Assembly: GCF_050948175.1 (NCBI RefSeq)
Contig: NW_027490092.1
Span: forward strand, 3,658,001 to 3,722,000
DNA from: Xylocopa sonorina
Taxonomy: Eukaryota > Arthropoda > Insecta > Hymenoptera > Apidae
Reading direction: 5' to 3'
Length of the DNA: 64,000 nt
The stretch's first letter is position 1; every line of letters begins with the position of its first letter. Position numbers and translations under genes: made by a program. Shown in pieces: positions 14,501 through 26,419 of this stretch. The notes beneath the pieces were generated by a model, which ran no database searches, was not told the origin of the DNA, and worked only from the letters and a program-made list of their open reading frames with translations.

Positions 14501-15018
14501 ATATAATATGATTTGCGGAGTATTATGTATTCCACGTTTACGCTTCATATGAATGCAAATGCGACACTTCCTTGCAAGGAAATAGCGTTTGCAGATGTCT
14601 ACCTATCGTAGCAATAGAGTTCTAATGCTTCTTAAAACGCGATATCGCATTTCATTTCTATGTTTCATGGTAAGGTATAATATGATTTGCGAAGTGTCCT
14701 GTATTCCTCGTCTACACTTCAAATGAATGTAAATGCGACACTTCCTTGCTAGGAAACAGCGTCTGCAGATGTCTAGGTATCGTAGCAATAGAGTGCAAAT
14801 GCTTCTTAAAACGAGATATTGCATCTCATATCTTTGTTTCATGATAAGATATAATATTCATTGCGAAGTGTTATGCATTCCTCGTATACGATTCAAATGA
14901 GTGTAAATGCGACACTTCCTTGCAAGGAAATAGCGTTTGCAGATGTCTACGTATCGTAGCAATAGAGTTCTTATGATTCTTAAAACTTGATATCGCATCT
15001 CATTTCTATGTTTCATGG
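10475..15018. repeat. Tandem 13-monomer higher-order repeat, two copies (period 2,262 bp)
   Basis: From about 10,475-10,497 the sequence repeats at +2,262 (13 x 174). The junction is visible at 12,759, where GGTAGGAT matches 10,497 while the sequence before it matches 3,186. At 15,021 the second copy ends, because GGTAAGAT resumes. Translating the open minus-strand frame of both copies gives the same residues in every segment compared, so the copies are almost identical. Markers in each unit are the AAGGCGATATAGC monomer, AGGAACTAGCG, CGAGATATCGGATC, TCTGCCGATG, TGTAATGCATTCC and CACGTTTACGCTTC. The near identity points to recent amplification. Confidence 0.9.
14042..14967. repeat. 0.93-kb block repeated at 15,608-16,533 (period 1,566 bp, nine monomers)
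   Basis: The run CTTCTTTAAAAGCG, GATTCAAACGAATG, CACGTTTACGCTTC, TGTCCTGTATTCC and AGAGTGCAAATG recurs at +1,566. At the right end the first copy has GAGTTCTTATGATTC and the second GAGTTCATATGATTC. The second copy lies between monomers otherwise related to 15,313-15,600, so this part of the array has been reshuffled by exchanges with at least two offsets, nine and seven monomers. Confidence 0.85.
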
Positions 15019-15607
15019 TAAGATATAATATGATTTGCGAAGTGTTATGTATTCCTCGTCTACACTTCAAATGAATGTAAATGCGACACTTCCTTGCTAG
15101 GAAATAGTGTCTGGAGATGTCTACCTATCGTAGCAGTAGAGTTCTGATGCTTCTTAAAACGCGATATCGCATCTCATTTCCATGTTTCATGGTAAGATAT
15201 AATATGATTTGCGAAGTGTTATGTATTCTTCGTCTACACTTCAAATGAATGTAAATGCGACACTTCCTTGCAAGGAAATAGCGATTGCAGATGTCTACAT
15301 ATCGTAGCAATAGAGTTCATATGATTCTTAGAACGGGATATTGCATCTCATATCTATGTTTCATGATATGACATAATATTCATTGCGAAGTGTTATGCAT
15401 TCCTTGTCTACGATTCAAATGAATGTAAATGCGACACTTCCTTGCAAGGAAATAGTGTTTGCAGATGTCTACGTATCGTAGCAATAGAGTTCTTATGATT
15501 CTTAAAACTTGATATCGCATCTCATTTCTATGTTTCATGGTAAGATATAATATCATTTGCGAAGTGTTATGTATTCCTCCTCTACACTTCATATGAATGT
15601 AAATGCT

Positions 15608-16533
15608 ACACTTCCTTGCAAGGAAATAGCGTTTGCAGATGTCTACGTATCGAAGCAATAGAGTTCTAATGCTTCTTTAAAAGCGATATCGAATCTCATT
15701 TCTATGTTTCATGGTAAGATATAATATGATTTGCGAAGTGTTATGTATTCCTCGTCTACACTTCAAATGAATGTAAATGCGACACTTCCTTGCAAGGAAA
15801 TAGCGTTTGCAGATGTCTACGTATCGAAGCAATAGAGTTCAAATGCTTCTTAAAACGAGATATTGCATCCCATATCTGTGTTTCATGATAAGATATAATA
15901 TTCATTGCAAAGTGTTATGCATTCCTCGTCTACGATTCAAACGAATGTAAATGCGACACTTCCTTGCCAGGAAATAGCGTCTGCAGATGTCTAGGTATCG
16001 TAGCGATAGAGTTCTAATGCTTCTTAAAACGCGATATCGCATCTCATTTCTATGTTTCATGGTAAGATATAATATGATTTGCGGAGTATTATGTATTCCA
16101 CGTTTACGCTTCATATGAATGCAAATGCGACACTTCCTTGCAAGGAAATAGCGTTTGCAGATGTCTACCTATCGTAGCAATAGAGTTCTAATGCTTCTTA
16201 AAACGCGATATCGCATTTCATTTCTATGTTTCATGGTAAGGTATAATATGATTTGCGAAGTGTCCTGTATTCCTCGTCTACACTTCAAATGAATGTAAAT
16301 GCGACACTTCCTTGCTAGGAAACAGCGTCTGCAGATGTCTAGGTATCGTAGCAATAGAGTGCAAATGCTTCTTAAAACGAGATATTGCATCTCATATCTT
16401 TGTTTCATGATAAGATATAATATTCATTGCGAAGTGTTATGCATTCCTCGTATACGATTCAAATGAGTGTAAATGCGACACTTCCTTGCAAGGAAATAGC
16501 GTTTGCAGATGTCTACGTATCGTAGCAATAGAG
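15608..16533. repeat. Second copy of the 0.93-kb block (partner 14,042-14,967)
   Basis: It carries the same marker order as 14,042-14,967 with no difference noticed in the stretches compared. It is bounded on the left by a monomer with ATGCTACACTTCC, a variant that recurs seven monomers later near 16,820 (offset 1,218), and on the right by a chimeric monomer. Confidence 0.85.
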
Positions 16534-16704
16534 TTCATATGATTCTTAGAACGGGATATTGCATCTCATTTCTATGTTTCATGGTAAGATATAATATGAT
16601 TTGCGAAGTGTTATGCATTCCTTGTCTACGATTCAAATGAATGTAAATGCGACACTTCCTTGCAAGGAAATAGTGTTTGCAGATGTCTACGTATCGTAGC
16701 AATA
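16531..16704 (+). repeat. Chimeric monomer: B-type with an internal A-type tract
   Basis: Its homologue seven monomers upstream (15,313-15,486) is B-type throughout. Here the ends match that copy, including GATTCTTAGAACGGGATATTGC and CCTTGTCTACGATTC, but the middle, about 16,569-16,608, reads CATTTCTATG, ATGGTAAGAT and ATGATTTGCG, as in A-type. A short A-type patch flanked by B-type sequence is what gene conversion or a close double exchange would leave. Confidence 0.8.
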
Positions 16705-18413
16705 GAGTTCTTATGATTCTTAAAACTTGATATCGCATCTCATTTCTATGTTTCATGGTAAGATATAATATCATTTGCGAAGTGTTATGTATTCCTCCTC
16801 TACACTTCATATGAATGTAAATGCTACACTTCCTTGCAAGGAAATAGCGTTTGCAGATGTCTACGTATCGAAGCAATAGAGTTCTAATGCTTCTTTAAAA
16901 GCGATATCGAATCTCACTTCTATGTTTCATGGTAAGATATAATATGATTTGCGAAGTGTGATGTATTCCTCGCCTACACTTCAAATGAATGTAAATGCGA
17001 CACTTCCTTGCAAGGAAATAGCGTTTGCAGATGTCTACGTATCGAAGCAATAGAGTTCAAATGCTTCTTAAAACGAGATATTGCATCTCATATCTATGTT
17101 TCGTGATAAGATATAATATTCATTGCGAATTGTTATGCATTCCTCGTCTACGATTCAAATGAATGTAATTGCGACACTTCATTGCAAGGAAATAGCGTTT
17201 GCAGATGTCTACGTATAGTAGCAATAGAGTTCCTATGATTCTTAAAACGCGATATCGCATCTCATTTCTATGTTTCATGGTAAGATATAATATGATTTGC
17301 GAAGTGTTATGTATTCATCGTCTACACTTCATATGAATGTAAATGCGACACTTCCTTGCAAGGAAATAGCGATTGCAGATGTCTACGTATCGTAGCAATA
17401 GAGTACATACGATTCTTAGAACGGGATATTGCATCTCATATCTATGTTTCATGATATGATATAATATTCATTGCGAAGTGTTATGCATTCCTCGTCTACG
17501 ATTCAAATGAATGTAAGTGCGACACTTCCTTGCAAGGAAATAGCGTTTGCAGATGTCTACGTATCGTAGCAATAGAGTTCTTATGATTCTTAAAACTTGA
17601 TATCGCATCTCATTTCTATGTTTCATGGTAAGATATAATATGATTTGCGAAGTGTTATGTATTCCTCGTCTACACTTCATATGAATGTAAATGCGACACT
17701 TCCTTGCAAGGAAATAGCGTTTGCAGATGTCTACGTATCGAAGCAATAGAGTTCAAATGCTTCTTAAAACGAGATATTGCATCCCATATCTATGTTTCAT
17801 GATAAGATATAATATTCATTGCAAAGTGTTATGCATTCCTCGTCTACGATTCAAATGAATGTAAATGCGACACTTCCTTGCCAGGAAATAGCGTCTGCAG
17901 ATGTCTAGGTATCGTAGCGATAGAGTTCTAATGCTTCTTAAAACGCGATATCGCGTCTCATTTCTATCTTTCATGGTAGGATTTAATATGATTTGCGAAG
18001 TGTCATGTATTCCTCTTCTACACTTCAAATGAATGTAAATGTGACTCTTCCTTGCAAGGAAACAGCGTTTGCAGATGTCTACCTATCGTAGCAGTAGAGT
18101 TCTAATGCTTCTTAAAACGCTATATCGCATCTCATTTCCATGTTTCATGGTAAGATATAATATGATTTGCGAAGTGTTATGTATTCCTCGTCTACACTTC
18201 AAATGTATGTAAATGCGACACTTCCTTGCAAGGAAATAGCGATTGCAGATGTCTACGTATCGTAGCAATAGAGTACATATGATTCTTAGAACGGGATATT
18301 GCATCTCATATCTATGTTTCATGATATGATATAATATTCATTGCGAAGTGTTATGCATTCCTCGTCTACGATTCAAATGAATGTAAATGCGACACTTCCT
18401 TGCAAGGAAATAG

Positions 18414-21400
18414 CGTTTGCAGATGTCTACGTATCGTAGCAATAGAGTTCTTATGATTCTTAAAACTTGATATCGCATCTCATTTCTATGTTTCATGGTA
18501 AGATATAATATGATTTGCGAAGTGTTATGTATTCCTCGTCTACACTTCAAATGAATGTAAATGCGACACTTCCTTGCTAGGAAATAGTGTCTGGAGATGT
18601 CTAGGTATCGTAGCGATAGAGTTGTAATGCTTCATAAAACGCGATATCGCGTCTCATATCTATGTTTCATGATAAGATATAATATTCATTGCGAAGTGTA
18701 ATGCATTCCTCGTATACGATTCAAGTGAATGTAAATGCGACACTTCCTTCCAATGAAATAGCGTCTGCTGATGTCTACGTATCGTAGCAATAGATTTCTA
18801 ATGATTCTTAAAACGCGATATCGCATCTCATTTCTTTGTTTCATGGTAAGATATAATATGATTTGCGAAGTGTCATGTATTCCTCGTCTACACTTCAAAT
18901 GAATGTAAATGCGACACTTCCTTGCAGGGAAATAGCGTTTGCAGATGTCTACGTATCGAAGCAATAGAGTTCAAATGCTTCTTAAAACGAGATATTGCAT
19001 CTCATATCTATGTTTCATGATAAGATATAATATTCATTGCGAATTGTTATGCATTCCTCGTCTACGATTCAAATGAATGTAAATGCGACACTTCCTTGCA
19101 AGGAAATAGCGTTTGCAGGTCTCTACGTATAGTAGCAATAGAGTTCTTATGATTCTTAAAACGCGATATCGCATCTCATTTCTATGTTTCATGGTAAGAT
19201 ATAATATGATTTGCGAAGTGTTATGTATTCCTCGTCTACACTTCATATGAATGTAAATGCGACACTTCCTTGCTAGGAAATACCGTCTGCAGATGTCTAG
19301 GTATCGTAGCAATAGATTTCTAATGCTTCTTAAAACGCGATATCGCACCTCATATCTATGTTTCATGGTAAGATATAATATGATTTGCGAAGTGTTATGT
19401 ACTCCTCGTTTACACTTCATATGAATGTAAATGCGACACTTCCTTGCAAGGAAATAGCGTTTGCAGATGTCTACCTATCGTAGCAATAGAGTTCTAATGC
19501 TTCTTAAAACGCGATATCGCATCTCATTTCTATCTTTCATAGTAAGATATAATATGATTTGCGACGTGTCATGTATTCCTCTTCTACACTTCAAATGAAT
19601 GTAAGTGTGACACTTCCTTGCAAGGAAATAGCGTTTGCAGATGTCTACTTATCGTAGCAATAGATTTCTAACGCTTCTTAAACTCGATATCGGATCTCAT
19701 TTCTATGTTTCATGGTAAGATATATTATTCATTGCGAAGTGTTATGCATTCCTCGTCTACGATTCAAATGTATGTAAATGCGACACTTCGTTGCAAGGAA
19801 ATAGCATTTGCAGATGTCTACCTATCGTAGCAATAGAGCTCAAATGCCTCTTAGAACGAGATATTGCATCTCATATCTATGTTTCATGATGAGATATAAT
19901 ATTCATTGCGAAGTGTTATGCATTCCTCGTCTGCGATTCAAATGAAAGTAAATGCGACACTTCCTTGCAAGGAAATAGCGATTGCAGATGTCTACGTATC
20001 GCAGCAATAGAGTTCATATGATTCTTAAAACGCGATATCGCATCTCATTTCTATGTTTCATGGTAAGATATAATATGATTTGCGAAGTGTCATGTATTCC
20101 TCTTCTACACTTCAAATGAATGTAAGTGTGATTCTTCCTTACAAGGAAACAGCGTTTGCAGATGTCTACCTATCGTAGCAGTAGAGTTCTAATGCTTCTT
20201 AAAACGCGATATCGCATCTCATTTCTATGTTTCATGGTAAGGTATAATATGATTTGCGAAGTGTTATGTACTCCTCGTTTACACTTCAAATGAATGTAAA
20301 TGCGACACTTCCCTGCTAGGAAATAGTGTCTGCAGATGTCTAAGTATCGTAGCGATAGAGTTCTAATGCTTCCTAAAACGCGATATCGCATCTCATTTCT
20401 CTGTTTCATGGTAGGATATAATATGATTTGCGAAGTGTTATGTATTCCTCGTCTTCACTTCAAATGAATGTAAATGCGACACTTCCTTGCTAGGAAATAG
20501 TGTCTGGAGATGTCTAGGTATCGAAGCGATAGAGTTCTAATGCTTCTTAAAACGCGATGTCGCATCTCATTTCTATGTTTCATGGTAAGATATAATATGA
20601 TTTGCGAAGTGTTATGTACTCCTCGTCTGCACTTCAAATGAATGTAAATGCGACACTTCCTTGCTAGGAAATAGTGTCTGCAGATATCTAAGTATCGTAG
20701 CGATAGAGTTCTAATGCTTCTTAAAACGCGATATCGCATCTCATTTCTATGTTTCATGGTAGGATATAATATGATTTGCGAAGTGTTATGTATTCCTCGT
20801 CTACACTTCAAATGAATGTGAATGCGACACTTCCTTGCAAGGAAATAGCGTTTGCGGATGTCTACGTACTGTAGCAATAGAGTTCTTATGATTCTTAAAA
20901 CTTGATATCGCATCTCATTTCTATGTTTCATGGTAAGATATAACATGATTTGCGAAGTGTTATGTATTCCTCGTCTACACTTCAAATGAATGTAAATGCG
21001 ACACTTCCTTGCAAGGAAGTAGCGTTTGCAGATGTCTACGTATCGTAGCAATAGATTTCTAATGCTTCTTAAAACGCGATATCGAATCTTATTTCTTTGT
21101 TTCATGGTAAGATATAATATGATTTGCGAAGTGTTATGTATTCCTCGTCTACACTTCATATGAATGTAAATGCGACACTTCCTTGCAAGGAAATAGCGTC
21201 TCCAGATGTCTAGGTATCGTAGCAATAGAGTTCAAATGCTTCTTAAAACGAGATATTGCATCTCATATCTATGTTTCATGATAAGATATAATTTTCATTG
21301 CGAAGTGTTATGCATTCCTCGTATACGATTCAAATGAATGTAAATGCGACACTTCCTTCCAAGGAAATACCGTCTGCAGATGTCTACGTATCGTAGCAAT

Positions 21401-22007
21401 AGATTTCTAATACTTCTTAAAACGCGATATCGCATCTCATTTCTATGTTTCATGGAAAGATATAATATGATTTGCAACGTGTCATGTTTTCCTCGTCTAC
21501 ACTTCTAATGAATGTAAATGCGACACTTCCTTGCTAGGAAATACCGTCTGCAGATGTCTAGGTATCGTAGCAATAGATTTCTAGTGCTTCTTAAAACGCG
21601 ATATCGCACCTCATATCTATGTTTCATGGTAAGATATAATATGATTTGCGAAGTGTCATGTATTCCTCGTCTACACTTCAAGTGAATGTAAATGCGACAC
21701 TTCCTTGCTAGGAAATACCGTCTGCAGATGTCTAGGTATCGTAGCAATAGATTTCTAATGCTTCTTAAAACGCGATATCGCACCTCATATCTATGTTTCA
21801 TGGTAAGATATAATATGATTTGCGAAGTGTCATGTATTCCTCGTCTACACTTCAAATGAATGTAAATGCGACACTTCGTTGCTAGGAAATAGTGTCTGCA
21901 GATGTCTAGGTATCGTAGCGATAGAGTTCTGATGCTTTTTAAAACGCGATATCGCATCTCATTTCTATGATTCATGGTAAGATATAATATGATTTGTGAA
22001 GTGTTAT
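18414..22007. repeat. 3.6-kb segmental duplication, copy 2 (partner 3,625-7,218)
   Basis: Second copy of the block, same orientation, with the same marker variants at +14,789, including the one-base deletion at 19,680-19,682. At its right end the array passes directly into sequence matching 9,485 onward, so relative to copy 1 this locus lacks 13 monomers (2,262 bp). That is exactly the unit length of the tandem 13-mer at 10.5-15.0 kb. Copy 2 has private changes such as CATGTTTTCCTCG near 21,487 and ACTTCTAATG near 21,505. Confidence 0.88.
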
Positions 22008-22011
22008 GCAT

Positions 22012-24440
22012 TCCTCGTCTACACTTCATATGAATGTAAATGCGACACTTCCTTGCAAGGAAATAGCGTTTGCAGATGTCTACGTATCGAAGCAATGGAG
22101 TTCAAATGCTTCTTGAACCGAGATATTGCATCTCATATCTATGTTTCATGAGAAGATATATTATTCATTGCGAAGTGTTATACATTCCTCGTCTACGATT
22201 CAAATGAATGTAAATGCGACACTTCCTTGCAAGGAAATAGCGTTTGCAGATGTCTACGTATCGTAGCAATAGAGTCCTTATGATTCTTAAAACGCGATAT
22301 CGCATCTCATTTCTATGTTTCATGGTAAGATATAATATGATTTGCGAAGTGTTATGAATTCCTCGTCTACACTTCAAATGAATGTAAATGCGACACTTCC
22401 TTGCTAGGAAATAATGTCTGCAGATGTCTAGGTATCGTAGCGATAGAGTTCTAATGCTTCTTAAAACGCGATATCGCAACTCATTTTTATGTTTCATGGT
22501 AAGATATAATATGATTTGCGAAGTGTTATGTATTCCTCGTCTGCACTTCAAATGAATGTAAATGCGACACTTCCTTCCAAGGAAATAGCGTTTGCAGATG
22601 TCTACGTATCGTAGCAATGGAGTTCTTATGATTCTTAAAACGCGATATCGCATCTCATTTCTATGTTTCATGGTAAGATATAATATGATTTGCGAAGTGT
22701 TATGTATTCCTCGTCTACACTTCAAATGAATGTAAATGCGACACTTCCTTGCCAGGAAATAGCGTCTGCAGATGTCTAGGTATCGTAGCGATAGAGTTCT
22801 AATGCTTCTTAAAACGAGATATTGCATCTCATATCTATGTTTCTTGATAAGACATAATATTCATTGCGAAGTGTTATGCATTCCTCGTATACGATTCAAA
22901 TGAGTGTAAATGCGACACTTCCTCGCTAGGAAATAGCGCTTGCAGATGTCTACGTATCGTAGCAATAGAGTTCTTATGATTCTTAAAACGCGATATCGCA
23001 TCTCACTTCTATGTTTTATGGTAGGATATAATATGATTTGCGAAGTGTTATGTATTCCTCGTCTACACTTCAAATGAATGTAAATGAGACACTTCCTTGC
23101 TAGGAAATAGTGTCTGGAGATGTCTAGGTATCGTAGCGATAGAGTTCTAATGCTTCTTAAAACGCGATATCGCATCTCATTTCTATGTTTCATGGTAAGG
23201 TATAATATGATTTGCGAAGTGTTATGTACTCCTCGTTTACACTTCAAATGAATGTAAATGCGACACTTCCCTGCTAGGAAATAGTGTCTGCAGATGTCTA
23301 AGTATCGTAGCGATAGAGTTCTAATGCTTCTTAAAACGCGATATCGCATCTCATTTCTATGTTTCATGGTAGGATATAATATGATTTGCGAAGTGTTATG
23401 TATTCCTCGTCTTCACTTCAAATGAATGTAAATGCGACACTTCCTTGCTAGGAAATAGTGTCTGGAGATGTCTAGGTATCGTAGCGATAGAGCTCTAATG
23501 CTTCTTAAAACGCGATATAGCATCTCATTTCTATGTTTCATGGAAAGATATAATATGATTTGCGAAGTGTTATGTATTCCTCGTCTACACTTCATATGAA
23601 TGTAAATGCGACACTTCCTTGCAAGGAAATAGCGTTTGCAGATGTCTACCTATCGTAGCAATAGAGTTCTAATGCTTCTTAAAGCGCGATATCGCATTTC
23701 ATTTCTATGTTTCATGGTAAGATATAATATGATTTGCGACGTGTCATGTGTTCCTCGTCTACACTTCAAATGAATGTAAATGCGACACTTCCTTTCTAGG
23801 AAATAGCGTCTGCAGATTTCTAGGTATCGTAGCAATAGATTTCTAATGCTTCTTAAAACGCGATATCGCATCTCATTTCTATGTTTCATGGTAAGATATA
23901 ATATGATTTGCGAAGTGTCATGTATTCCACGTCTACACTTCAAGTGAATGGAAATGCGACACTTCCTTGCCAGGAAATAGCGTCTGCAGATGTCTAGGTA
24001 TCGTAGCAATAGAGTTCAAATGCTTCTTAAAACGAGATATCGGATCTCATTTCTATGTTTCATGGTAAGATAAAATATGATTTGCGAAGTATTATGTATT
24101 CCTCGTCTACACTTCATATGAATGTAAATGCGACACTTCCTTGCAAGGAAATAGCGTCTCCAGATGTCTACGTATCGTAGCAATGGAGTTCTTATGATAC
24201 TTAAAACGCGATATCGCATCTCATTTCTATGTTTCATGGTAAGATATAATATGATTTGCGAAGTGTCATGTATTCCTCGTCTACACTTCAAATGAATGTA
24301 AATGCGACACTTCCTTGCTAGGAAACAGCGTCTGCCGATGTCTAGGTATCGTAGCAATAGAGTTCAAATGCTTCTTAAAACGAGATATTGCATCTCATAT
24401 CTATGTTTCATGATAAGATATAATATTCATTGCGAAGTGT
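22012..24440. repeat. 2.4-kb block, partner of 9,485-11,565
   Basis: It shares the marker variants of the 9.5-11.6 kb region in order, with two additional monomers inserted around 22,640-22,985. Those contain AAGACATAATATTC near 22,852 and TCGCTAGGAAATAGCGCTTG near 22,923. The same pair of variants recurs at 24,590-24,680, so this segment also holds an internal ten-monomer (1,740 bp) repeat of that motif. Copy-specific differences are few, for example AGGAAATAGCG here against AGGAACTAGCG at 10,925. Confidence 0.82.
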
Positions 24441-24533
24441 TATGCATTCCTCGTATACGATTCAAATGAATGTAAATGCGACACTTCCTTGCAGGGAAAT
24501 AGCGTTTGCAGATGTCTAGGTATCGTAGCAATA
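24360..24533 (+). repeat. Exemplar B-type monomer, 174 bp
   Basis: B-type differs from A-type by a linked set of changes in the first two thirds of the unit: GTTCAAATG for GTTCTAATG, GAGATATTGC for GCGATATCGC, CATATCTATG for CATTTCTATG, ATGATAAGAT for ATGGTAAGAT, ATTCATTGCG for ATGATTTGCG, ATGCATTCC for ATGTATTCC, and TACGATTC for TACACTTC. The last third is shared with A-type. B-type monomers lack the GCGATATCGC palindrome and put a stop codon into the otherwise open minus-strand frame. They occur at irregular spacing through the whole window, often as adjacent pairs, for example near 8,942 and 9,116. They are interspersed with A-type rather than forming a strict AB dimer. Confidence 0.93.
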
Positions 24534-25055
24534 GAGTTCAAATGCTTCTTAAAACGAGATATTGCATCTCATATCTATGTTTCTTGATAAGACATAATAT
24601 TCATTGCGAAGTGTTATGCATTCCTCGTATACGATTCAAATGAGTGTAAATGCGACACTTCCTCGCTAGGAAATAGCGCTTGCAGATGTCTACGTATCGT
24701 AGCAATAGAGTTCTTGTGATTCTTAAAACGCGATATCGCATCTCACTTCTATGTTTTATGGTAGGATATAATATGATTTGCGAAGTATTATGTATTCCTC
24801 GTCTACACTTCAAATGAATGTAAATGAGACACTTCCTTGCTAGGAAATAGTGTCTGGAGATGTCTAGGTATCGTAGCTATAGAGTTCTAATGCTTCTTAA
24901 AACACGATATCGCGTCTCATTTCTATGTTTCATGGTAGGATATAATATGATTTGCGAAGTGTTATGTATTCCTCGTCTGCACTTCAAATGAATGTGAATG
25001 CGACACTTCCTTGCAAGGAAATAGCGTTTGCAGATGTCTACGTACCGAAGCAATA

Positions 25056-25161
25056 GAGTTGAAATGCTTCTTAAAACGAGATATACACTTCAAATGAAAG
25101 TAAATGCGACACTTCCTTGCAAGGAAATAGCGATTGCAGATGTCTACGTATCGTAGCGATA
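25056..25161 (+). repeat. Truncated 106-bp monomer with an internal 68-bp deletion
   Basis: The landmark at 25,056 (GAGTTG) is followed only 106 bases later by the next, at 25,162. The sequence passes from CTTCTTAAAACGAGATAT directly to ACACTTCAAATGAAAG near 25,088, so 68 bases from the middle of the unit are missing. The monomer begins like a B-type copy and ends like an A-type one. It is the only partial monomer inside the window. Because 68 is not a multiple of three, it also shifts the phase of the open minus-strand frame. Confidence 0.93.
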
Positions 25162-26419
25162 GAGTTCTAATGCTTCTTAAAACGCGATATCGCATCTCAT
25201 ATCTATGTTTCATGATAAGATATAATATTCATTGCGACGTGCCATGTATTCCTCTTCTACACTTCAAATGAATGTAAGTGTGACACTTCCTTGCAAGGAA
25301 ATAGCGTTTGCAGATGTCTAGGTATCGTAGCAATAGAGTTCATATGATTCTTAAAACGCGATATCGCATCTCATTTCTATGTTTCATGGTAAGATATAAC
25401 ATGATTTGCGAAGTGTTATGTATTCCTCGTCTACACTTCAAATGAATGTGAATGCGATACTTCCTCGCTAGGAAATAGCGTTTGCAGATGTCTTCGTATC
25501 GTAGCATTAGCTATCTAATGCTTCTTAAAACGCGATATCGCGTCTCATTTCTATCTTTCATGGTAAGATATAATATGATTTGCGAAGTGTCATGTATTCC
25601 TCTTCTACACTTCAAATGAATGTAAATGTGACTCTTCCTTGCAAGGAAACAGCGTTTGCACATGTCTACCTATCGTAGCAGTAGAGTTCTAATGCTTCTT
25701 AAAACGCGATATCGCATCTCATTTCCACGTTTCATGGTAAGATATAATATGATTTGCGAAGTGTTATGTATTCCTCGTCTACACTTCAAATGAATGTAAA
25801 TGCGACACTTCCTTGCTAGGAAATAGTGTCTGGAGATGTCTAGGTATCGTAGCGATAGAGTTCTAATGCTTCATAAAACGCGATATCGCATCTCATTTCT
25901 ATGTTTCATGGAAAGATATAATATGATTTGCGAAGTGTCATGTATTCCTCGTCTACACTTCAAATGAATGTAAATGCGACACTTTCTTGCAAGGAAATAG
26001 TGTTTGCAGATGTCTGCGCATCGTAGCAATAGATTTCTAATGCTTCTTAAAACTCGATATCGGATCTCATTTCTATGTTTCATGGTACGATATAATATGA
26101 TTTGCGAAGTGTTATGTATTCCTCGTCTACACTTCAAATGAATGTAAATGCGACACTTCCTTGCTAGGAAATAGCGTCTGCAGATGTCTAGGTATCATAG
26201 CAATAGATTTCTACTGCTTCTTAAAACGAGACATTGCATCTCATATCTATGTTTCATGATAAGATATAATATTCATTGCGAAGTGTTATGCATTCCTCGT
26301 ATACGATTCAAATGAGTGTAAATGCGACACTTCCTTGCAAGGAAATAGTGTTTGCAGATGTCTAGGTATCGTAGCAATGGAGTTCAAATGCTTCTTAAAA
26401 CGAGATATTGCATCTCATT

